DNA from: Candidatus Bipolaricaulis sp.
Lineage (GTDB): Bacteria > Bipolaricaulota > Bipolaricaulia > Bipolaricaulales > Bipolaricaulaceae
Direction: 5' to 3'
DNA length: 5,348 nucleotides
NCBI GenBank assembly: GCA_020062805.1
Contig: JAGUVP010000119.1
Coordinates: 1 to 5,348, forward strand
Both the position numbers and the translations under genes were made by a program. Position 1 is the stretch's first letter, and every line of letters begins with the position of its first letter. Below, one piece after another: positions 1 through 5,091 of this stretch. The notes under the pieces are model-generated. The model was not told where the DNA came from. It saw only the letters and a list, made by a program, of their open reading frames with translations, and did no database searches.

Positions 1-39
1 CGCACAACGCGAAGTTGAACCCCGGACTCGACGCCTCAC

Positions 40-56
40 ACGACACTCCTTGTCGT
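40..56 (+). terminator. Weak hairpin, possible terminator of an upstream gene
   Basis: A perfect 6-bp inverted repeat, ACGACA (40-45) and TGTCGT (51-56), encloses a 5-base loop. A short pyrimidine-rich stretch follows (TTTCCC, then TTCTTCT a little further on). It could end transcription of a gene lying left of the window. The stem is short and the T-tract is interrupted, so this is only a candidate. Confidence 0.22.
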
Positions 57-62
57 TTCCCG

Positions 63-91
63 TTGCCTTCTTCTACTGAAAGCGCTACCAT
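63..91 (+). promoter_or_regulatory. Candidate sigma-70-type promoter of the toxin-antitoxin operon
   Basis: A -35-like TTGCCT (63-68, 4 of 6 matches to TTGACA) is separated by exactly 17 bases from a -10-like TACCAT (86-91, 4 of 6 matches to TATAAT). The predicted transcript would start near 98, giving a leader of only about 15 bases before the ATG at 113. The -10 lies inside an inverted repeat (84-97), the usual arrangement when a Phd/YefM antitoxin represses its own operon. Predicted by eye only. Confidence 0.45.
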
Positions 92-97
92 TGTAGC
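84..97. promoter_or_regulatory. Candidate autoregulatory operator (inverted repeat)
   Basis: GCTAC (84-88) and GTAGC (93-97) form a perfect 5-bp inverted repeat around a 4-base centre, CATT. It covers the candidate -10 box and ends just before the ribosome binding site of the antitoxin gene. Phd/YefM-family antitoxins are known to bind short palindromes in this position and to repress their own operon with the toxin as co-repressor. Assigning it to this antitoxin is inference. Confidence 0.42.
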
Positions 98-102
98 AAG
101 GA
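98..102 (+). promoter_or_regulatory. Ribosome binding site that decides the antitoxin start
   Basis: AAGGA at 98-102 lies 10 bases before the ATG at 113 but only 1 base before the in-frame GTG at 104. The spacing therefore favours ATG 113 as the true start and gives a 93-residue product. Confidence 0.6.
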
Positions 103-112
103 TGTGAGAACT

Positions 113-394
113 ATGCCCTTTGTGAGCGTGAAAGAGCTGCACGACCGAACTTCGAAGATCCTGCGAACCGTGGCGGAGGACAAGCCGGTATTCGTCACCC
201 GCAACGGCAAGCCCGTGGCCGTCATCCGAGGCCTGAGCGAGGAGGAGCTCGAAGACCTGGTGATGCTAGACGAGCCCACGTTCAAGAGGTCACTGGACGA
301 AGCGTTCGCGGATCTGGCCGCCGGCCGGGTCGTCCCGTTGGACGAGGCGATCGCCGCCACCAAGGACGAGATTGCGCGTACAGCTCACCGCTAG
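113..394 (+). CDS. Type II antitoxin, Phd/YefM-like
   Basis: This 93-residue protein should neutralise the RelE/ParE-type toxin encoded directly after it and repress the operon. The N-terminal half has the Phd/YefM pattern: a short strand and helix (FVSVKELHDRTSKILRTV), then the strand-turn-strand VFVTRNGKPVAVI, which is typical of the dimeric DNA-binding fold. The acidic C-terminal part (SEEELEDL, then LDEPTFKRSLDEAFADL) is the kind of segment that wraps around the toxin. ATG 113 is preferred over GTG 104 because of the spacing to AAGGA at 98-102. The 3' end overlaps the toxin gene by 23 bases, implying translational coupling with the antitoxin made first. An inverted repeat over the promoter (84-97) is the likely operator. 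The family assignment is secure; the exact toxin specificity is not. Confidence 0.9.
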   Translation: MPFVSVKELHDRTSKILRTVAEDKPVFVTRNGKPVAVIRGLSEEELEDLVMLDEPTFKRSLDEAFADLAAGRVVPLDEAIAATKDEIARTAHR

Positions 395-653
395 AGCCCT
401 GAAGGATCTGGCGCGGGTTCCGGCGAGACAACGCCTGCGCATCCTGTGGTCGCTGGAGTCCCTTGCGGAAGGCTTGTTGCACGAGGTTCCCGGGGTCAAG
501 CGCCTGGAAGGGGTCGACCGGCCCGCGATCTACCGGCTGCGGGTGGGGTCGTACCGGGTGCTCTGCACAGTGGAGCCCGATGGGGTCACGGTCCTGCGTG
601 TGATCAGCCGGCAGGATCTCGCCACGGCGATCCGCCAGCTCACCGGGCGCTAG
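372..653 (+). CDS. Type II toxin, RelE/ParE superfamily
   Basis: A 93-residue, strongly basic protein of the usual RelE/ParE length. It opens with a strand followed by a helical region rich in Arg and Leu (about residues 9-35). It then has the family's central beta-sheet pattern: KRLEGVDRPAIYRLRVGSYRV (residues 43-63), a strand VTVLRVISR (72-80) and a C-terminal QDLATAIRQL. The YRLRVGSYRVL stretch is a hallmark of RelE-like toxins. The usual terminal HR.DVY is replaced by SRQDLA. Toxins of this fold either cut mRNA at the ribosome (RelE) or poison DNA gyrase (ParE); basic residues such as R55, R62 and R80 fit the RelE type, but this cannot be settled by reading. The start is TTG 372, preceded by AAGGA at 362-366 with a 5-base gap, and it overlaps the antitoxin gene by 23 bases. 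This looks like an intact pair. Confidence 0.88.
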   Translation: MRVQLTARALKDLARVPARQRLRILWSLESLAEGLLHEVPGVKRLEGVDRPAIYRLRVGSYRVLCTVEPDGVTVLRVISRQDLATAIRQLTGR

Positions 654-697
654 CGTTCCGGGGCCAGCGAACGAGGCGGACAACTGGACGTATTCGA

Positions 698-988
698 CTC
701 CACGGTGAAATTGGCCAGCGCTTCCCGACCGATGATCCTACCTACGAGGGGATCTCCTCGCTGGAACTCCTCCGCCGAACCGTCTCCCTGCTCGCCGGTG
801 CGGGCTTCGTCCCCCAACAGGTGGATGCGGTGGTCGTCGCCGAGCGACCCATCATCGCCTCGCACGTCCCGCTGATGCGGGAGCGGATCGCCGCCGCCCT
901 TGGGGTCGAGATCTCCGCTGTGTCCGTGAAGGCGACCACGCCGGAGGGGATGGGCGCCCTCGGCCGCGGCGAGGGGATCGACGCGTGA
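698..988 (+). pseudogene. ispF: ispF remnant: C-terminal two thirds of 2-C-methyl-D-erythritol 2,4-cyclodiphosphate synthase
   Basis: Intact IspF makes methylerythritol 2,4-cyclodiphosphate in the MEP isoprenoid pathway. The 96 codons from 698 align with the E. coli protein from about residue 55 onward: GEIGQRFPTDDPTYEG matches the GDIGxxFPDTDPxxxG segment, then SSLELLRR, VDAVVVAERP, HVPLMRERIAAALG and VKATTPEGMGALGRGEG. The missing first ~55 residues carry the catalytic zinc ligands (D8, H10 and H42 in E. coli) and the GHSDGD segment, so the product would be dead. No start codon lies in frame next to the homology. At the 3' end the frame stops after GEGIDA (TGA 986-988), but the frame entered at 984 reads EPVVLIHR, resembling the usual AVALL-type IspF tail; this suggests a one-base frameshift near 983-987. 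The remaining frame has no internal stops, so the decay looks recent. A functional copy should exist elsewhere. It is truncated just after the toxin gene, which may mark an insertion boundary. Confidence 0.85.
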
Positions 989-1103
989 GCCTGTCGTTCT
1001 CATCCATCGCTCGTCCTCGGGGTCAAGCCCTCACTCTCAGGGTCACGCGCCGGCACGAAGAACCCGAAGACCGATGGTCTGCCCCTCTCTCCACGTTCCT
1101 CGA

Positions 1104-1132
1104 TGGACACGTCACTTGTGTTAGACTAGGTT
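1104..1132 (+). promoter_or_regulatory. Candidate promoter of the three-gene cassette
   Basis: Two overlapping readings are possible. TGGACA (1104-1109, 5 of 6 matches to TTGACA) stands 17 bases before TAGGTT (1127-1132, only 3 of 6 matches to TATAAT). Alternatively, an extended -10, TG-T-TAGACT (1119-1127), has 4 of 6 matches in its hexamer but lacks a good -35. Either places the transcription start near 1134-1139, about 32-37 bases before the ATG at 1171. The local sequence is visibly more AT-rich than its surroundings. No other promoter-like sequence stands out in 989-1170, which otherwise holds only the frameshifted ispF tail region and short chance repeats. Confidence 0.35.
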
Positions 1133-1136
1133 CTGG

Positions 1137-1146
1137 AGGCATGCCT
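1137..1146. promoter_or_regulatory. Perfect 10-bp palindrome at the predicted transcription start
   Basis: AGGCATGCCT is a perfect 10-base palindrome that falls on or just after the predicted transcription start of the cassette. A repressor bound here would block transcription, so it is a candidate operator. No regulator gene is encoded in the cassette, so a host factor or one of the cassette proteins would have to bind it. A 10-bp palindrome can occur by chance. Confidence 0.28.
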
Positions 1147-1170
1147 GTGTCTAGGGCACGTTAGGAAGCG

Positions 1171-2367
1171 ATGAGTGCCAGAGCGGAGCGAGTTCAAGAG
1201 GAGTGGGAGCGCCGACTGTCTGATCTGAAGTCATCCGTCGAGTTCTACAACTCGGAGAGCATCACGGTGCGGATCCACTTCCTTAGCAAGCTGATGGAGA
1301 AGGCGCAGTATCGCCACTCCACAGGGGGCCGCTACTGGGACCGAGTTCAGACGTACTTGAAGGGAATACCTGCCGAGCATAGGCACGGAGCGCTAGCGCT
1401 CCTAGGGGGGGTTCTCTACCTTCCCGTCAACCTCATGCTTGAGACCGTTGACACGATAGCCGCGGACGTCGAAGGTATCTGTGCTCAGGAGAGCATCGAC
1501 CTCCCAGAGGCAGCGCACGTCTTCGCTGTCGACCATCCAGGGCTCATAGAGCAGCTTTACGAGCGGGGGGCGAGGCACGGTTGGACAGGGCGCATGGATC
1601 AACTGCTGCAGCGCGATATTCGCACTGTCAGGGATCTGCTCCAGATGGTAGCCGGGGTGCGCATCGATAGCCCTCCTGCTAAGGAGGTGCGGAATCTGGT
1701 TGGCCTCCTCCGCAAGAAGCTGTGGATACTGCTCACTGACAACGCCCTCAGCGGCACATCTGCTAAGAGCGACGCGGCGCGATTGCAGCGCATAGCGGAC
1801 CTGCTATGTGAGGACGGGAAGCCGAGAATCCTTGTAGCCGCACATCTCGCTACGGAGAGAGCCCTTTGTGAGATAGAGCGTGTAGTGTCACGGGAGAACG
1901 TGGTCGTTGGTCTTACCCTGGGCTCGGAGTTCAGTGTTAACTCAAGCGAGTGTGCGCTCTTCAGTCAAGAGGGAACACTCCGAGCAGTAAGGCGGTTCTG
2001 TGAATGGTATGGAGAGGAGTGCTTCGGATCTACTCTCTTCTACGAGGGACCCGATGACTTCGGGCCAACCCTAGATGCACACCGCAGCCTGGGAGGTCGT
2101 GGGGACTTCGCCTACGGGTGGCTAGACTGCGGGCTCACGGTGGTCAGGGAGGAGAACGCTCCGACAAACTCCGTTCCCCCTCTATGGTATCCGCTTGCGG
2201 GTAGTTCACCTACTTGGCCCTCAGACAGTAAGCGCAAGATGCCGCAGCCTCTATTCCCGCGCAATCACTCCCGGCCAACGGGCGCCAAGGTTGAGACCGA
2301 TTCCATGCTTGATCGAACCGTGGAAGACACAGCCCGACTGCGGGGAATGATCTGGAGGTCCGCGTGA
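1171..2367 (+). CDS. Phosphoribosyltransferase-like protein (PRTase-CE type), cassette gene A
   Basis: This 398-residue soluble protein has no signal peptide or membrane segment. After a helical N-terminus comes GALALLGGVLYLP (residues 73-85). The key segment is LWILLTDNALSGTS (184-197): four hydrophobic residues, then an acidic/polar turn and a G-T-S loop, which is the layout of the PRPP-binding loop of type I phosphoribosyltransferases. The usual DD is T189-D190 and the usual TGxT is GTS. A second Rossmann-like strand, PRILVAAHL (218-226), follows. Near the C-terminus, NSVPPLWYP and PLFPR match motifs I remember from the phosphoribosyltransferase-like family called PRTase-CE, described computationally in predicted conflict systems. 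Its expected role is phosphoribosyl transfer from PRPP, or binding of a related nucleotide; the acceptor is unknown. ATG 1171 has AGGA at 1163-1166 and an in-frame stop at 1162-1164, so the start is firm. The last 4 bases overlap gene B. ATA and AGA/AGG codons are frequent. The ORF is certain, the fold likely, and the activity unproven. Confidence 0.62.
   Translation: MSARAERVQEEWERRLSDLKSSVEFYNSESITVRIHFLSKLMEKAQYRHSTGGRYWDRVQTYLKGIPAEHRHGALALLGGVLYLPVNLMLETVDTIAADVEGICAQESIDLPEAAHVFAVDHPGLIEQLYERGARHGWTGRMDQLLQRDIRTVRDLLQMVAGVRIDSPPAKEVRNLVGLLRKKLWILLTDNALSGTSAKSDAARLQRIADLLCEDGKPRILVAAHLATERALCEIERVVSRENVVVGLTLGSEFSVNSSECALFSQEGTLRAVRRFCEWYGEECFGSTLFYEGPDDFGPTLDAHRSLGGRGDFAYGWLDCGLTVVREENAPTNSVPPLWYPLAGSSPTWPSDSKRKMPQPLFPRNHSRPTGAKVETDSMLDRTVEDTARLRGMIWRSA
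2354..2358 (+). promoter_or_regulatory. Strong ribosome binding site for gene B inside gene A
   Basis: GGAGG, a near-complete Shine-Dalgarno sequence, lies in the last codons of gene A, 5 bases before GTG 2364. It supports the GTG start and the 4-base GTGA overlap as a reinitiation junction. Confidence 0.6.
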
Positions 2368-3407
2368 GGGAGCTGCGCGTTCCCGACTTTGTCGCCACTG
2401 CAGCTGCAGGCAAGCGTGAGTTGATCTTCATAGTGGCTCCGAACTACGAGCCGCGCTCGCTCGTAGCGGTTGGCATCCTGCTGCCAAGGCTTCTGCAGAG
2501 CGGGGTCCCTCTGAGGGTTGTGCGATGCGAGCTACAGTCTCATGCGAACCGTGTCGATTCCTTGGAGCACCACAAGCGTGAGGCACGCGAAGCAGTTCAA
2601 AGTCTTCTGAAGAGCTTGGGCATCCCGTCTGCGGAGGAGCGCATCCCGTACCCGGACGAGTTCACCCCCCAGAGCATGCGAGCCTTACTCGCTCAACTGG
2701 TCCGCGTCTGCGAGTGCCCGTCTGACCTGTTGTTCGATATCTCGGCCCTTCCGAGACGCCTCCTGGTCCCGGCATTCAGGGAGCTCCGGAGCCTCCAACG
2801 CAGCGGGAAGATCGCCCGGCTCTACATATGCTATGTGTGGGCTGCAGCATACCCAAGTGCTGCTCTTCCATTCGAAGTCGGCGGGCTACGGGTCATCGAA
2901 TCGGCTATTACGCTGAGCGAGTTCCTCGGGCGGTGGGAGGTAGAGGAGTGCTGGGCGGCAGTCTTCCCAGGACGGGAGGGATTCGACAGCAGGCAGCTCC
3001 TTGATCAACTACCGAGGGGTCGACATGTCCGGGTGTTCGCCTTCATGAACCGAAGGGGAGTTCTTCGCTCGCTGGATATGCTTCGGGCGAATGCCTCCTT
3101 GCTTGTTGACCCATCTCTTGAAGTCAGCTACTACTTAACGATCAGGGAGGCACGGTCACGTCTGCTCAACTGGGCTAGAGAAGTGCCCCTTCGGGATCGG
3201 GCATGCTACCTCGTTGCCCCCTTCGGCCCCAAGCCTCTCGTCCTTTGTGGAGTTGAGGCGATCGACATCATGCGAGGCAGACTGGCAGAGAGCAACATAG
3301 AGAGCTCCGAAGCTGACCTGGTCCTCTTGAGCGCAACGGACTACGTCTCCACGTACTCAGAAGGGAGCGGGGATGTCTCGATTGCCGAGTTTGGAGATGC
3401 CCTATGA
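2364..3407 (+). CDS. Conserved protein of unknown function with DISALPRR motif, cassette gene B
   Basis: I cannot assign this 347-residue protein to a named enzyme family. It appears alpha/beta and cytoplasmic, with no membrane segment. It begins with a Rossmann-like strand and a conserved-looking loop, LIFIVAPNYEPRSL (residues 20-33). Next come FDISALPRRLLVPAF (124-138), a strand ending LYICYVWAAAYP (153-164) and a late loop, APFGPKP (285-291). I recall unnamed proteins with a DISSLPKR-type motif followed by an aromatic strand and a GPKP loop, so it is probably a member of a conserved hypothetical family; this is memory, not a search result. The Asp-Ile-Ser and Arg-Arg residues at the end of a strand could bind a phosphate or nucleotide, or could be catalytic. 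GTG 2364 overlaps the stop of gene A (GTGA) and its own stop overlaps the start of gene C (ATGA), so its dose is tied to both partners. Likely job: partner, substrate-binding or acceptor-processing protein of the PRTase/isomerase set. Confidence 0.6.
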   Translation: MRELRVPDFVATAAAGKRELIFIVAPNYEPRSLVAVGILLPRLLQSGVPLRVVRCELQSHANRVDSLEHHKREAREAVQSLLKSLGIPSAEERIPYPDEFTPQSMRALLAQLVRVCECPSDLLFDISALPRRLLVPAFRELRSLQRSGKIARLYICYVWAAAYPSAALPFEVGGLRVIESAITLSEFLGRWEVEECWAAVFPGREGFDSRQLLDQLPRGRHVRVFAFMNRRGVLRSLDMLRANASLLVDPSLEVSYYLTIREARSRLLNWAREVPLRDRACYLVAPFGPKPLVLCGVEAIDIMRGRLAESNIESSEADLVLLSATDYVSTYSEGSGDVSIAEFGDAL

Positions 3408-4780
3408 TCTGGAAGGTCTGCGCTATCAAGGACATCCCCACGATCCGATGGTGCAGACACGCTGGGGCTGATCTGGTAGGCATCCATGCGATCCAGTCCC
3501 TATCCTCGCAAGACAAGATGCTGTTTCGGTATACGCAGAGGGAAGCGAGGGCTCCCTATCCGGTCCTTGTTACGAAGGAGACTGCTGCGGATCGCATCGC
3601 AGACATGGTAGGAGCATCGGGGGCACGTTGGCTACAAGTCCACGCGCCAGTGGAACCTGAGGAGCTGGTAGCTGTTGCTGCACTTGTTCGCGAGAAGACT
3701 GGGATAGCCCTGAACGTCATCGCGGTGCTGTCCGCCGATGACAGCAGCCTCGAGTCACGGGCGCAACGGATGGAAAGGAAGTGTGCCCGATCGTGGCTCT
3801 TCCTCCTCGACTCTGCCTGGCGGGGAGGAACGGGGGTGACTGCAAGACATGGAATCGTAGAGTGGGTGATGTCTCATTTGCCCAGGGAGAGAGTCCTCCT
3901 TGCAGGAGGCCTCGACCCCTCGAACGTAAAGATGCTCGCCGCGCGCTTCAAGCCGGGCGGGGTGGACGTTCAGTCGGGCCTGGAGCTGCCCGGAAAGGGT
4001 CACAGGAAGGATCCCCTTCTCGTGATGGAGTTTGGGCACGCTCTGAAGCGCTGTCCGACTGCACTTGAGCAGACGGCAACACTCATCAGTCTGGCGTTGA
4101 CCGACGTTCATCCGGACGATTGCTACATGGTGCTCAGGCGCTTCCGTTCAGACTACCCCGACTCGGTGCACTTCGACTACTCCAACCGATCATGCGCGAG
4201 GGCTCTGGGCACTCACAACCTTGACTGTCTGGTCGCCTTGAGGGAGATTGCGCCCTGTCTTCCGTACGATGTCCATTTCATCGGATGTACGCCGGCTGTC
4301 GTGGAAGACGTGCTGGAGTCCTACCAGCGCGCTAACCCGCTAGTACGGGGTGTCTATATAGGGTGCGAGACAGCCTGCGACTTCGGGGCCCGGCGGCTGC
4401 ATGTGTTCAGAGATGTCCTGAGAGTGTTCAGAGCCTCGCCCCGCCTGGCTATCCACAGCCCTAGCTTCGACACAAGCTTCCTGCAGGCTCAGCTCTCCCA
4501 GGCAGATCTGACTTGGGTGGACGAGATACTGGTCGTTACGCACTCGCGCGCTCACAAACTCGCGATCAGCTCTGCCCACGATGCGTCAGTCCTTAAGGCG
4601 GTGAAGGCCGTCACAGCACATGCGGGCCGGCGCATCTCTCTTGGCCTGGATCGCGACATGAGCGCAGAGAAGTTGAGGGCTCTCGCGCCCGGCGCTCTGG
4701 GCACCATTGTCCTAGGGAGGGCTCTACGGGAAGCGGAGGACCCCGACTCGTTGCTAGCAGAGATCAGGAACCTGTGTTAG
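3404..4780 (+). CDS. TrpF-like isomerase fused to Rpe-like epimerase (two TIM barrels), cassette gene C
   Basis: A 458-residue fusion of two (beta/alpha)8 barrels. Residues 1-215 align along their length with phosphoribosylanthranilate isomerase (TrpF). KVCAIKD carries catalytic C6; WLQVH (76-80) matches the QLH strand; FLLDSAWRGGTG (133-144) carries catalytic D136; LLAGGLDPSNV (165-175) and GVDVQSGLELPGK (186-198) match the phosphate-binding end. The TrpF loop with S-K/P-R-Y, whose Arg contacts anthranilate, is not conserved (Q36-D37-K38-M39). Residues about 222-458 align with ribulose-phosphate 3-epimerase (Rpe): HFDYSN (256-261), DVHFIG (289-294), DEILVV (373-378), LGLDRDM (413-419) and IVLGRAL (435-441). 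H256, D258, H291 and D416 fall on the four metal ligands, two of which are the catalytic acids. TrpF performs an Amadori rearrangement of a phosphoribosylamine, and Rpe inverts C3 of a pentulose phosphate. ATG 3404 overlaps the stop of gene B, with GGAG at 3393-3396. No tryptophan or pentose-phosphate gene lies nearby, so a housekeeping role is unlikely. Fold calls are strong; substrates are unknown. Confidence 0.85.
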   Translation: MIWKVCAIKDIPTIRWCRHAGADLVGIHAIQSLSSQDKMLFRYTQREARAPYPVLVTKETAADRIADMVGASGARWLQVHAPVEPEELVAVAALVREKTGIALNVIAVLSADDSSLESRAQRMERKCARSWLFLLDSAWRGGTGVTARHGIVEWVMSHLPRERVLLAGGLDPSNVKMLAARFKPGGVDVQSGLELPGKGHRKDPLLVMEFGHALKRCPTALEQTATLISLALTDVHPDDCYMVLRRFRSDYPDSVHFDYSNRSCARALGTHNLDCLVALREIAPCLPYDVHFIGCTPAVVEDVLESYQRANPLVRGVYIGCETACDFGARRLHVFRDVLRVFRASPRLAIHSPSFDTSFLQAQLSQADLTWVDEILVVTHSRAHKLAISSAHDASVLKAVKAVTAHAGRRISLGLDRDMSAEKLRALAPGALGTIVLGRALREAEDPDSLLAEIRNLC

Positions 4781-5091
4781 CAACCGCGAGAGCTGCTGAC
4801 GAGAGCCCCAGAGGGTCAGATGCCGAATTGCTTGCCAGTCACCTCCTCGGTGGGATTCCTGAACACTCAGCTGCTTCCGCAGTAGAAGCAAGAGCTTGCG
4901 GACTGAGGCGATGCGTCACGGCCTGGGGATCACATCCCAGAATCCAACACCCTTACGCGTAGCGCCGAAGCCCCCGGCTCACGCTGGCGTAGCAGACGCC
5001 AAGGAAGTGCACGGTCCCCGCATCGGGTACGCATAGACGGGGCGGGCCAGCAGTGTGGGAGGGCGTCCTTCGTCCCTGTAAGTCCGGTTCC
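4781..5091. other. Intergenic region between convergent cassette and rseP
   Basis: About 310 bases lie between the stop of gene C and the stop of the minus-strand protease gene. A 62-codon frame (GTG 4774 to 4962, with AGGA at 4766-4769) overlaps the end of gene C by 7 bases, but its product has low-complexity composition and no recognisable motif, so I do not call it a gene. The only structures seen are short hairpins: CTGGGGAT/ATCCCAG (4923-4940, one bulged G), TGGCGT/ACGCCA (4985-5001), and CCCCG/CGGGG (5016-5042, long loop). None has a T-tract. No tRNA or complete IS element was recognised. Confidence 0.5.
4985..5001. terminator. Hairpin between convergent genes, possible bidirectional terminator
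   Basis: A perfect 6-bp inverted repeat, TGGCGT (4985-4990) and ACGCCA (4996-5001), has a 5-base loop and sits between two converging transcription units. It lacks a run of T on either strand, so it is at best a factor-dependent or weak terminator. Confidence 0.25.

Noticed and set aside
446..697. The ispF frame stays open upstream to an ATG at 446, suggesting a longer 180-codon gene
   Set aside because: Up to 653 this is the alternate frame of the toxin gene and its translation is low-complexity Arg/Gly-rich. Homology to IspF begins only near 698, so the extension is a shadow frame.
1020..1045. GGGTCA repeated at 1020-1025 and 1040-1045, 20 bases apart, with a CCCT/AGGG inverted repeat between
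   Set aside because: Repeats of six bases with a short imperfect stem are expected by chance in GC-rich DNA, and they lie well upstream of the predicted promoter.
3404..4780. Reading gene C as a housekeeping tryptophan or pentose-phosphate gene
   Set aside because: It is a fusion of two divergent barrels, lacks the anthranilate-side loop, and sits with no trp or pentose-phosphate neighbours but in a coupled operon with a PRTase-like protein and an unknown protein.
1171..4780. Possible transposon or integrase carrying the cassette
   Set aside because: No transposase, integrase, terminal inverted repeats or target-site duplications were recognised around the cassette within the window.
4774..4962. 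A 62-codon frame starting with GTG inside the end of gene C, with AGGA nearby
   Set aside because: The product has no recognisable motif and is rich in Ala, Arg and Ser, as expected of chance frames in GC-rich DNA. The short overlap could fit coupling, but nothing else supports a gene.
4957..4993. Direct repeat GCGTAGC at 4957-4963 and 4987-4993, considered as an attachment-site or CRISPR-like repeat
   Set aside because: Only two copies of 7 bases, with no further units, no spacer regularity and no matching copy found at the left side of the cassette.
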